A DNA stretch of 44,380 nucleotides from Smittium culicis (Eukaryota; Kickxellomycota; Harpellomycetes; Harpellales; Legeriomycetaceae), in the NCBI GenBank assembly GCA_001970855.1, contig LSSN01002819.1, positions 1-44,380 on the forward strand, read 5' to 3'. The notes under the pieces were generated by a model. That model was given only the letters and a program-made list of their open reading frames with translations, was not told the DNA's origin and did not search any database. The translations under genes were made by a program, and so were the position numbers. Position 1 is the first letter of the stretch. Every line of letters begins with the position of its first letter. Of this stretch, positions 13,942 through 25,471 are shown one piece after another.

Positions 13942-16900
13942 ATGAATCATGCTCTCCTCCAACTTCACAAAGATTCAGTAATTTTCCTTCGATTTTCATT
14001 TTCACCTTCAAATATTCCCAAAAAATACACCAGATTTAACAATAAATACATGAGTTTTAGCCAAAATAACAGAACAAGCCTTAAAAAGTTGGCAAAATTT
14101 TTGGAGTTTTCGAAAAATCAAAATTTACTCAATTTCAAAAAACAACTTAACTTCGAAATGCACTTTGTAGATGGATTTGAATATAGGAACTCTATTCTAG
14201 GATTTGAAGATATTTCATACGATTTAAACAACTACGATACTTTGAACAGTAAAAAGAATATTAAACTCAAAAGAAAAACTGGATTATACCCTCTTTTAAA
14301 TGTTACAAAAAACTTGTCACCTTTCATAATTAATAAGAATCAAATTAATAGCTTTTTAAATACCAGTTACTTCGATAAAAAACTCTTATTCAACAAAATA
14401 TATTTCAGTCCTAATTTTAGTGCATTAAAAATCTCGAGAAACTACCGAACATTAAGTACTTACAACAAAGAAATTTTGGAGTACTTATTAGATAGCAAAA
14501 GGAAATCTGAGAATAATATCCAAGAAAACAAGTCTATGTCACACGAATGTAGCTTATATTTTTATAATTTAAATTTAGGAATTCTCAATTTAATTTCAAA
14601 ATCTATGAAATGTACGGCAGAAATTCCGATTCTTATCAAAAATAGAGAAATAGCTGAGTCTATTCACGTCTTGCTAAACCAATTAAATTCTTTAATCGAG
14701 TTTAATACTAATTTTTGTGACCTCATTTCAATTCTACCAAATTATAGAACTGTTTTCAATAAAAGTGCTTATCTGATTATCAAAACATCTCTCAACGCGA
14801 CTATTTCAGTAAACACTAAGATTATTAACGACTTGCGCAAATCAATAGATTCAATAACAAGGTTTTGTTTAATCAATAACCTTGAATACAAAATCAAAGA
14901 ATTGTTAACAGAAATCATTGCAAGGGAGGATTCAATAATAGAAAGTTTCCTTAGAATAAAATATCTGCTAGAAAACAAACGGATGGATAGTTTTGATGAT
15001 TTCACAAAATTGAAATTTCTATGTTCAGATAGAGCCTTATCTAATTCGCTCTTAAACCAAGTCTTTCAAAAAAAAAACAACTCAAGTTTCACCATCAGCC
15101 TAATAGACTATATTTATTCTCAGCACAACAATTTTTTTAGAGAATTAGGTCCAAAAGCTATCAGTAAATTTTTCTCGGTATTATATTCAACGAATTTAAT
15201 GAAGACTTTATTAAATTGGCTGCCACTGCTCTCAATTAACCAATTCGATAGAAGCGTTGCATATTACTCATTTAAGTCATTATCTTACCTTTCAGCCCAG
15301 AATTATAGACCATTTTTATCAAGCAAAGCTTCATTTAAATACAACAAAAATATACTTTTAGAAACTTCAAATGATTATGAACGCCTGTTAGAAAATCATA
15401 TTAAACCAGAAGCTCAAATTAAAGGAGGTTCCAATTCTTTGAATAACGTTTCTGGTCCAAACTTGATCACTTACCACACACCTTTACCCATACACTTTGG
15501 AAATGATTCAAATTATAACACAATTGTCTCTGATTTAATAATGTGCTTTGAGAGCTTAAGTATAAATGCAGATTTAGAGTTATTAAATACATACCTCCAT
15601 GCTTATTTTAGCTCTCTACCCCTCTCAAAAGGGATTTCACCAAACCCAAAAAACTGGTTTTTTTGGTTTGAAAAATATAGAATAGCACCAGATGTTGTTT
15701 CTTATACCATAATTTTAAACTATATAGCTTCAAAAAAATTATATAACACTGCGAATAGTCTATTTACTATGATGAAGTTAGGCAAGGGGGTTTTTCCTAT
15801 TGACTTACTAGATCTCAAAATACATACACCAGACAGAATACCTACAAATGAAATTGTTGGCGAAAATATTCAAGGCTTTAATTCGATAACTACCCCGAAA
15901 CAATTAGCTGATAATAATCGTTTAAATTTGTCTAGCAGAAGCCACAATAGCTATCTTTATAACATAAATTCTGCGCTAAATTTTCCTGGAGCTCAAAAAA
16001 AAGTCAAGCCTTTACCAAAGCCTAACTCAGTCACGTATGGTGTAATAATAAAAATGTTTGTAGGTCAAGGTAACGTTGACAAAGTTGTCGAGATTTATGA
16101 AGAAATGACCTCTAATGGAATTTATCCTACTTCGCGACTGGTTAACATTATTGTATTCCTATTAGTTAAACATAATAGGCTTGAAAGCGCTATCAACTTT
16201 TGGCAAAATCATAAACAGTTCATAAACCGATCTGAACCTCATAGACTCCACTCGAATAAGAAATCAAGAATGCATAGACTATATAAATATCTTTACAATG
16301 AAAAACCTGTTTTTGATCCAAATTTCTTAGACTTTATTGGAACGGACTTTTTTCTTGCTCGTCAAGTAGCTCCTAAGCTAATATCATCGTGCTTTGACAG
16401 AAAAGTCGAAATTTTACCTGTTGTTCAAAAAATTTTGGGCTTAAATATTGAAAATTACCCGAGAGAAAGATATATGGAAAATAGAATACGAATAATAATG
16501 GCATTGTATTTCTTCCTTGATTTTAACAGAGAATTTCCTACATTATTCCATGGGTCACTTGGATCTAAAGTTTTTAATAGCATTTTTAAATTTTCTTTGA
16601 AAAATCATCACCAATATTTATGCCAAGGTAAATTCTATCGATAGTAAATTGTCTAGATATATTTTTCTCTCTCTTTCTCTATTGCTCTTTTGTTAAAGTT
16701 TCTCTATAAAGAATATTCATTATTTAATCTTTTTTTTGATTAGATCTTATTCAAGACGAAGAATCTTTGATTGCAAAAAATTTTCATGGATGTTTAACAC
16801 CTCCGCTTTGGAACTCAAAAAATCTTGTGCTGAGCCTACTAACAAAATCTGAATCATTAGGCATATATTTTAATGTAGATACATACACAATAATATTATC

Positions 16901-17630
16901 TAATATATCCAAAATAGTAAAATTGAATAAATCGGACTACCTTTTTACTGAGGCTATGTGTACGTTTTACGGTGTTGAAAGCTTTTATGAAATTGAATCT
17001 AAAGAGCGTGAAGCGTATGAACAACGTATAAACAACGATTTAACCTCTAATCGCTCTTGTACGAGTTCTACTATCAGTACTAATACAAAAAACCTTAAAC
17101 GATATACTTTATCTGCAGGTAAAGAAGAAAATGTAAAACAAAGCGAAAAAGCTCAAAAACTCATAGGAAATTCGAGCTCAAATTCTATCATAGATCACTA
17201 CACACTTCTTGTTGAGCATACAATAACACATATGATATCATCAAATATTTCGCCTAATTTTGATGTATTGACTCATTCTTTACCAGCACTATTAAGAAAT
17301 GACAAAAACACTAAGTATTTGGACCTACTGTTTCTAAAAATTTTAAAGTCTACAGAAAACTCAAAAATTTCTAATAATATTTACGAGAATTCAAGCGATT
17401 TTAGTGCTGAATACAAGCCTGCCGTTGACTTTGTGCACAACCTGCCATCAACTGTTAATCGTGCTACTCAAGATGCATCTAACTATACCTGTGTAACACC
17501 ACAGTCTATAATAATTTGTGAGAATGTATACCACAACATGATCGATATTGCGAAAGTATGGAGAGCTGAAACGCTGTTAATAAAATGGATGGATTCTAAT
17601 AATATTTATATATCTAGCCTTTCAAAATAG
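13942..17630 (+). CDS. Large pentatricopeptide repeat (PPR) protein, probably mitochondrial
   Basis: Two exons, 13942-16627 and 16744-17630, joined across a 116-bp GT-AG intron (GTAAAT to TTGATTAG with a T-rich 3' tract), give 1190 residues. The phase-1 join reads straight from HHQYLCQ into DLIQDEESLIAKNF. The ATG has A at -3. The N-terminus is hydrophobic and basic (K, R, S rich with one early Asp), which fits a mitochondrial presequence. Clear 35-residue PPR units occur at about 584-620 (VVSYTIILNYI...) and 694-730 (SVTYGVIIKMF...EEMTSNGI), and a weaker one lies in exon 2 near 930-960 (DTYTIILSNIS). Most of the rest is helical, divergent and Asn/Lys/Ser-rich. Fungal proteins of this build bind organellar transcripts and act in RNA stability or translation, but I cannot name an orthologue. 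It converges with the heme lyase gene about 1 kb downstream. Confidence 0.85.
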
Positions 17631-18633
17631 CTGAAATAGTATATGAGAGATTCTTATGAGGAACTAATATCATTTCCTACTAGACTTTTCCTTAGATTCA
17701 AATTTTAGTTTGGGTATAAATTCAATTAGAACTTACTGATAAATTGATTAAATAATTTAACCGTTATACCACCCAATTATATAATAGCAGATAAAATTCA
17801 TGGGAAAAAAATTTCCTTTCACCCTGAGAATCTACCAAATATGTTAAAGCTCCTCTCCTTTACATCTTTATGGAACTGCGACGTTATTATATTTACTTTT
17901 TAATTATGAAATGGCCAATAGTTTCTAAAAAGTTGAGGTAAATATGGATTACACAAACAAAATATTGGATAATATTTGCTATCACTCAATTTTTTTGAAA
18001 TTTTTATAAATTTATAAATTTATCAGTATTATTTTTTTTATTTAGTACTACTTAGACAATAGATAGATCATTAAATTTTCTAATATATTATATATTGCTA
18101 TTAAGTTTTGCCAAATTTAATCTCTAACTGGTGCTTTATCGTTGGTGCGAAGTATAAATTGAAAAAAAGCATATTTGTTCTATTAATTTATTCATGCTGG
18201 TTATAGTGTAAAAATTGATGTTTTTAAGGTAGATTAGGACGGAGAGTGAGTTAAAAGTGTTACTTTGTATAGTATTTTACATTTCATTAGATAAAAAATA
18301 TTACTTATTTTCAAAAAAAAAAAATTTTTAAAATATAATTAATCTGTGATTTGTAATGTTATTTTTAATACAGACTAAAAAACATACCCCCAAACAGAAA
18401 GACAGAGAATAATAGCAAATTTATAGGGATTAAAATTTCAGTTTTATCAATGGATTTAAAATAAAAAATCAGTATGTTAATATGGCTTGAATAATTCTAA
18501 TTAAATAAAGAAAGAATAAAAAGCTGATTTAAAAATTAGCTATCCAATAACTTTAAAAAAAACAAGTTTATATAATAAAAGATTCTAATTAGTTTATGGT
18601 CAAGAAAGTGTAAATAAATAAGATAAACGGCCT
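17631..18633. other. Intergenic, convergent 3' ends of PPR gene and HCCS
   Basis: About 1 kb of AT-rich sequence between two genes that end towards each other. It should contain both 3' untranslated regions. I see no open frame, RNA gene or repeat beyond homopolymer runs. Confidence 0.6.
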
Positions 18634-19649
18634 TTATGAGCGTTTTGGTGGTGTGCCAGCAGTAACACCTTTATCAGAGATTTTATCAGCTGAATTTGGT
18701 AAAAAAAATCTCTTTATCCTGTCGCCGATTCCAGAGACAGTTAGCGAGGGTCGAACGTCAAGGTAGAAAGAGGGCGAGAGTGTGTTGATACCGTTGCTAG
18801 AACCTCCATAAAAATCGATTATATACCGAACTTGCTGCCCGCACCTGTCAACGGTCCAGTCATGCCTGTCGAAAGGCGGTTTGTATCCTAGAAATACTTT
18901 AAAGCGTGCGCGTAGTGTTAAGTCGTTCTTTTTTCCTTCGAATTTTAGAAGTTTTGGTGTCAAACAGCTCCTATTGATATTTTAAATTTTTTTATAGATA
19001 CGAAATTAGCAGTTTTTTAGATTATCTTTTACAGGATCTAAAAGTGAAGTGTCTAGGTGACGTGATATAAGTATTATCAATTAAACTAAGATGTAAATGG
19101 GAGGATAATCATTAAAAAAAAAAGTTACTGTTTATGCATGCTCTCCCACTCTAAGATTTTTTTCCAGCACATTTCATTAACAGCATTGTGTATAGGAACA
19201 ATTGATTTCATTTCAGCTTCTTGAACGTTGTAATTTTTTCGCTTTAAAGCATTGTAAAACATTTGCTCTGAGGGGTAAACCCAGACATTTTCTGTATCAA
19301 CGATTTTACTATCAGATCTTTTCCCTTCTGCGATAGCTGGAGTATCAGAGCTTTTATTTTTTAGATCATCATTGCTATGTGATACTGGACAAGCTAAGCT
19401 CGAATCTTTTGCTGGGCATGTCGATTCAGAAACAGCAGAACCTCTAGAGGGATCGGCTCTAGGGATTGTGGAATAATTTCTTATCACTGACAGCTCCTCT
19501 TTTTGGCTCAAGTACTTTTTTTCTTGTTCCGGTGTTAGAGGCATCTTATTCGAAGGATTTAAATTGACATCATCGATATTTTGAGTACTGTTTGAAGGAG
19601 CAGCTTTATCGGGAATAATAATTTCCTCGACAGTAGATTGATTTGACAT
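18634..19649 (-). CDS. HCCS: Holocytochrome c synthase (cytochrome c heme lyase)
   Basis: Attaches heme covalently to the CXXCH motif of apocytochrome c in the mitochondrial intermembrane space (family knowledge). Exons 19649-19129 and 18970-18634 flank a 158-bp GT-AG intron with a TGCTAAT branch-like site, giving 285 residues. The join completes Gln174 and reads MHKQSCLTPKLLKFEG, as the family requires. Visible blocks are NPSNKMP (31-37), STIPRAD (60-66), WVYPSEQMF (123-131), VPIHN with the presumed heme-ligand His154, PFDRHDWTVDRCG (206-218) with the second conserved His, and VRYIIDFY. Two CP dipeptides (78-79 and 87-88) lie inside an insertion of about 55 residues between STIPRAD and WVYPSEQ. 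In the yeast and animal proteins as I recall them, the CP motifs are N-terminal to STIPR. It diverges from nothing nearby; PRP6 follows downstream on the same strand. Confidence 0.95.
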
Positions 19650-20556
19650 ATTAAACGATTTATTACAGAGAGTACTGAGATAGTCGATATAAGTTCGTAA
19701 AACCTTTCGATGTATATTCCTTTTTAAGATTTCTCGAGCTTTATTTTTATATTTTTTCGTTGTTTTTTACTTTTCTGTATTTATTATTATTAAACAAATA
19801 ATAAATCACTAATCGAGTTCTTAAATTAATGAGTTGATTTTTAGAGCCAAGAAATATTATAATATAAGATTCTGAACCAAAAATATTTATATTTATATCA
19901 AGCCAAGATATGCGCAAATTAGAAATCTGAAACAAACAGATTTTAAAGTAAAATTAGTGATTTAAAGGAAACAAAAAACCGTAAACGGAAATTTTATAAA
20001 TTCTTTTATCTATTATATTTAGTATATGGAGATATTATTGGCCCAGAAAGCATATCTGAAATCAAAATCAAAACCAAAATGGAATAGACTTTATTTTAAT
20101 TATTAGTCAAATGCCTATGGATACTTTTCTTTTTTATTTGTCTATTACTTATTATAAATGTTCAATAAACCACTAAATAAGCTACGCTGCTAAGACAGAG
20201 GGGTATGTAGATCAAATAATAATGATGGAATTAATGGATAAATGATTTTATAAATAATGTAGTATTAACTGCTTTAGAAAATTGATATAAATTCAAATAT
20301 GGCTGTGGACTTTAGAAGGGAGAGAATTTTAAATTCATAGCCAAATAGAATATAACTAACATGAAATAGCGTTTCAGTTGAGTCCAAAGTTCGCTAACCT
20401 AGCATCTCATTACTTTCGTAGCACATAGAAAAATGAATTGAAAAAAAGTATGATTCAAATGCTTAAAAAAAAGGAGGGGGGGGGGCAGTAAGAATATGGG
20501 TGATAATTAGTTTATATATATATATTTTTTATCGAATATTCAATTTTAATTTATGA
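19650..20556. other. Intergenic, HCCS 5' side to PRP6 3' side
   Basis: 907 bp between two minus-strand genes. It should hold the HCCS promoter and the PRP6 3' untranslated region. A run of ten G lies at 20476-20485, unusual in such AT-rich DNA. A 62-codon open frame at 19747-19935 on the minus strand has no family features and is not called. Confidence 0.55.
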
Positions 20557-23500
20557 TTAATAAGGCATAGGCAATGACAAACTAGCAACCACTAAATCTA
20601 ATATTTCTTTGACGGGTAAAAAAGCATTCTTTGGGTCTTTTGCAACTTTAATCCACATTTCACCGCGACTTGGCGAGGCTAAAACAGCAGAATCGATTAT
20701 TTTTTGGAACAGTTTAGTTTCGGCTTGGTTTTGCAGGTCTGTACTTGCATCTATTTCGTTGGGTACGCTTTGATTTTGTAAGCTGGTATTACTCGAAGTG
20801 GGTTTAATAGGGTTATCTTTGCTTAGAGTTGAGTTGCTGTCAAGGTTAGAAAAATGTGATTTAGAGGATTGGGAAGCATTAGTCTCAACCTTTTTAGACT
20901 CCAAAGCAAAGATCTCCTGCTCAAACTTGAGCCACCAAGCCCAACCATCGCCGTATTTGGGATCTAATTTACAAGACCTCTCAAACCAACTACGGGCTTT
21001 ATCTATTTTTCTCTCGGACCAAAACAGTCTAGCGATAGTTGATACTATTACTGGGTCGTTATTATCACAGTTTTTAAGAGCGTCGACACTTTTAGCTTTC
21101 CTTTGCGGCCGTGACTCTCTAATAATAAATTCACTCCATAAAATTCCTGATTTAGGGCAATCTTTCACAGCTCTGCTCAGCAGCGATTTGGCTATTTGCG
21201 GGTTCTCTGTTTCAATTCGAACAGCTTCAAGCCAAAGCTCGGGAACATTTGGGTTAATTATTCTTGCTCTTTCGAGGATCGCTCGAGCTTTTATTTGTAA
21301 TGAGAATGCCTGGGTTTCCAATTGCGAAGCAAGAAGCCATAATGGAACTGATTTTGGGTTATGTTTTAGCCCCTTAGAAAATGAGTCGCGGGCAGCTACA
21401 GGATCAGATAAATCGTGCCATTCAATCTAAGAAGTCAAAAAAAAAAATTGGTTGAAAAAAAAAAAAAAAATAATTAGTAAAACAGAAAAAAATAATACAT
21501 GAAAAGAATATAAAAGAAAAGGATGTAGGGGAAGAGGGAAAGAAAAATGAATGAATGTTCAAAAATACCTGTCCTTTAACCATCCACAATTTAGGGAATT
21601 TGGGGAATTTTTCAACTGCTTGGTTGGCTAGGTCAGAAGCTTTATTATAGTCATTTAGCTGCCTTTCAAAAACAATTGATTTCATCCAAACTCTGGCAGT
21701 GCCAGCGCCATTTTTCTCATCACGGGCTCTATCTAAGAGCAAACGAGCTCTGTCGTACTCTTGGTTAGAACTTTCGAGCTTAACTGCAGCCAGCCAAATT
21801 GATTCTGATCTCGGGTTGAATCTGAAAGCTTCGCGCAAAATAGTTCTTGCGCCATCAACGTCATTTCCCCACACCCATTTTTCTTTAGCTGCCATGAGCC
21901 AGAGTGATTCAGTTTTTGGGCAGTATTCAACTGCTCTACGTAGGAGAGAGTCAAAGCTAGCTGGAGTACCGTGATTTCTCTCTAACATTGCAGCAGATAT
22001 CCAAAGTTCGGAGTCAGTAGTTACGGTTTTCAAAGAGTATGCGTATATAGCACGGGCAGTTTCTATATGACCTCGTGAAATAGAAGACTCTGCGTCACTT
22101 ATCCAAATGTCAAGTTTGTGCAACTCGTCGTCTTCCTCGAGCCCTAGAGATAGTGAACAATCTATAATTGCCTGAGTAACATTAGGAAAGCCATCTTTCT
22201 CGGATTTTTCAGCTTCTCCTATCCATTTTTCTCTTCCTAGACCCAAGACCATACTTCGATTTTTAAATGCACGCTCGATTACATGGCTAACTGGTTTATT
22301 TTGGCTTTCCTCAAGCTGAGCAGCGGATATCCAGATTTCATGGCTTGTTGGAACAGCAGCACGCGCACGGTTAAGGACAATCCTAGCATTTTCATAAGTT
22401 TCAAGCCTAGCAAGAGCGAGCCATAATTCAATAGACATTGGGATAAGCTCAACGGCTCTAGATAGTAATATTTTAGCATCATCAGCTTCTTCAAGACTAA
22501 CAGCAGCTTTCCATAAAACAACGCTGGTAGGGATGAATTCAAGAGCCCGTCTAAACACTCTTTTTTTGCGTTGTAAATCCTTTTCTAATTCAGCAGCAGC
22601 TTGCCAAATTTTTATTGATTGGGGTAAAGATTTTACGGCAGCTCCAAGTATAACTTTAGCGTTTTCAGTGGTATTTAGCCTAGCAGATTCCAGCCAGATA
22701 TCTTCGTTTTTGGGGCACAATTCGCAACCTTTTCTAATAGTTACTCTAGCAGCAGCGAGTTTACCGGCGACTTCTTCAAGCCTTGCGGCAGCTATCCAAC
22801 CAGGGGCATGTTTAGGGTTTGTGATAGTTACGCTTTTAAGCAAGGTGCGAGCTTTTTGGATATCGCCGACTTCAGTTGCGCTTTTGACAACGACGGAGTT
22901 TAATGAAGTTAGGTAGCCTTTCGGATCAACGGATGAATTTGTAGATAAGGTGCCTTCTGCCTGATCCAATTTAATTCCTAAAACCCGATCACGGGCTTTA
23001 CCTATTTCAGCAAAATTTGTAACAGCTCCTGAACTAGATAGAGGAGTTTCTATACCGTCACTCTGATAAAAAAAAAAGGGAGGGGCGAGAGAATTATGAA
23101 AGTATAATTATTAAAGTGAATAAATAGGTTTATAGATGTAAGGAATAAAAAAAGAGCAGGAATAAGCGTTTAGATTTAGGAGAAAATAGTATCGGAAAGA
23201 AATGTAGTTTCAGATAATAAAAAGTTAGATAATAGAATTAGAATATTAATATAATACCTGAACTTGATGTAAGGATTGGTTATTAACGTTTGAATAAGCA
23301 GAAATTAGAGTATCGGGTATAGCGGAGAATTTCTCCATTCTTTCTAGCTTTTTTCTTTTTTGGCCAGATTGGTTAGTTGCTTCAGGAATATTGGCCCAAT
23401 CGTCTTCAGAGAGTTTGGCCAATTGCCTTCGCTGGTCAGAAAATTGGGCTTTGATAGCAGGTCTTTGTTCGCGGTAAGCTTGTAGCTCTTCTCTTTCTCT

Positions 23501-23940
23501 TTTTTCCCTTCTGATCTTTCTCCTTGAATCCATATTTTCGTCTATCGCTTTCCAAATTTGATCAGCTTCTTCGTCATCTTGTTCGTAAGGGGCCGAATTG
23601 AACAGACCAGTCTCGTTTTCAGGGTCTTGGTTTTGATCATATTCATCGTCATTATTTGGGGTTGCTTCGGGGATGTTTTCGCGGGCAGGGCCTATGTCAG
23701 ATCTTGTTGTGAATCCAGTAGCTCTATTGAATTATTTAAATAAAAAAGCAATTTTAAAAAAAAAATCAAGTAAAATTTTAGACTAGAAAAAACTGAAATA
23801 TTGGTGAAAATGAAAACTGAGATTGATTGTCGAAGCGAATAATTATAAATAAAGAGGAAGAAAAGTTACCCTCTTCCTAAACCCGCAACGTAATTGGGAG
23901 GGGCAGGCTTCCCGATGAAATCCTTGTTAGCTCTAATCAT
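20557..23940 (-). CDS. PRP6: Pre-mRNA-splicing factor Prp6 (U4/U6.U5 tri-snRNP, HAT-repeat protein)
   Basis: Prp6/PRPF6 bridges U5 and U4/U6 snRNPs in the tri-snRNP in the nucleus (family knowledge). Exons are 23940-23870, 23723-23258, 23062-21569 and 21426-20557. The introns (146, 195 and 142 bp) are all GT-AG, and the joins stay in phase to give 966 residues. Exon 1 encodes FIGKPAPPNYVAGLGRG, and exon 2 continues with ATGFTTRSDIGPAREN and the acidic APYEQDDEEADQIW block, which is the PRP1 N-terminal domain (about 6-150). VDPKGYL then leads into a long series of half-a-TPR repeats (WIAAARLEE, WKAAVSLEE, WLALARLETYENAR, WLMAAKEKW, WLAAVKLES and others) to the C-terminus. The start ATG at 23940 is preceded by an in-frame TAG at the end of the upstream sequence. 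Two oddities: the TP-rich linker usual before KIGQAR is nearly absent, and residues about 856-914 form a Ser/Asn/Gln-rich insertion within the last repeats. Confidence 0.95.
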
Positions 23941-25273
23941 TTGGGGTCGTAAAGAAATCTAAAAATTACAGGTATTGCAGTGAGTTAGAGATTTAACACA
24001 TTTAAGGGTTTCGATTGATTTAGTAGCAGTGTAGAAGTTGAAACGAAATCAGCAATATTGATCGATGCTGAGCTATAATCAATCAGAGTGAAAATAAAAA
24101 AGTTGGTCGAAATGTTCGAATTTTGCAAAAGCACGCGTCAAATTCTTTATTGTGTTATAAACACTATTGGCTAATTTCTTGATTTTTTCATTAGACTATA
24201 AAACAAAACTCAAAATTCGCAAAATAAAATTTGCCGAACGTTTATAGCATTATTTTAGCGTTTGTCATTTAGTTTGATGATAGGATAATTAGATCATTAA
24301 CAATCAATCATTAAATTTAATATCCAATTATCACATATTTCAAATTAATTCAGCCAATTACTATCAGGAATTTTGATTTTGCTGCCATTTTGATTTAATA
24401 ATAGTAGAAAGGTATTTGTGAACCAATAGTATAATATTTGACGGTGTTGCTCGTATTTTCGGTTAAATCCAGCTAGAATTGCATATTCCCTTCACTTCCA
24501 ACAATCTTAATTTAATGAATCTTTTGATTCGTTTGTGATTTATATGAATGCCATCTATTTGTTGTTATTTTAATTAAAACCAATACATGTTTGGGTCATA
24601 GTGTAATTATTTTTATTGAGCACAATTAGGTGCATTTGGCAGATCGAAAACATTCTAACATCTGGGAAAGCAGTAATTAAAAGTTTCTATGTTAGTAAAA
24701 CATGCTAGTACTCACACTCAAGGTTATACTTTTCATAATTTTTAAATATACTGGTTATATCGAGCATATTTAAATTCAGGAGTATGTAGATGTAAGATAG
24801 ATTATAAATAGGATTATGGCGGCATTGCAAATATCCAAGTTACTCATGCTAAGAGAAATATAATGCTACTGAGCTTTATCGCAAGATGCTGCACTTATCA
24901 AGAAATACACATTGAGAAAGGATTTGAGAAACTTGATGGTTATTGCAGATCTTTTGAGTCAAGTAAATTTCATAATCAGAACGTAAAGTAATTTTATGTT
25001 ATTAGATGATGGACATGGCGAGAAAGTTACAGCGCAAATTTGGCTCTAGGCAATTGGTTTATGAATGTCTGAAGCATATTGATGGTTTTGATGACCGTAG
25101 ACGAATATTGGTGGCATGAGTGAGCTAAGATTGAAGGGAGGTTTAAGGGGCTGTACAGTATGAACATGCCTGAAATAAAGCGCCTATTTTGTTTAGCACT
25201 TGGGTCAAAGGTGCAGCGCTTTGTAGGTATTGCCCGAGCTTAGCCTGTTTAGGAATCTTGTCAACATGTCATC

Positions 25274-25471
25274 TTAACCCTTTCGCGAGCAGTAGACTAT
25301 TTTTGGTCAACCAAATATAACCAACTGTATTCAATAAAAATCGATTAACTTCGAGGACTTGAGAATTATTGGTATACTGCAAAATAGCAGCAAATAATGT
25401 ACTTGATTATCAATCATAAACGAATCATTAAATCCACTTTTTTAAAGAGTGTTGGACCGGGAAAGGGTTAA
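25274..25471. mobile_element. piggyBac-like MITE with TTAA target-site duplication
   Basis: A 190-bp element (25278-25467) flanked on both sides by TTAA (25274-25277 and 25468-25471). The left end reads CCCTTTCGCG and the right end, reverse-complemented, reads CCCTTTCCCG: 9 of 10 bases match, with weaker similarity further in. TTAA duplication and CCC-starting terminal repeats are hallmarks of the piggyBac superfamily (established knowledge). There is no transposase frame inside, so this would be a non-autonomous miniature copy that relied on an enzyme elsewhere. I saw no second copy in the window. Chance cannot be fully excluded because the matched ends are short. Confidence 0.6.

Noticed and set aside
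14769..15005. 78-codon minus-strand frame
   Set aside because: Antisense to the PPR coding exon.
20798..21430. 210-codon + strand open frame
   Set aside because: Antisense shadow of PRP6 exon 4; the minus strand has a convincing HAT-repeat protein.
22279..22916. Open frames of 87 and 127 codons overlapping PRP6 exon 3
   Set aside because: Shadows in other frames of the HAT-repeat coding sequence, with no family features.
23063..23257. Hidden exon in PRP6 intron 2 that might encode the missing TP-rich linker
   Set aside because: The intron is pyrimidine-rich throughout and I found no suitable in-frame segment bounded by splice sites.
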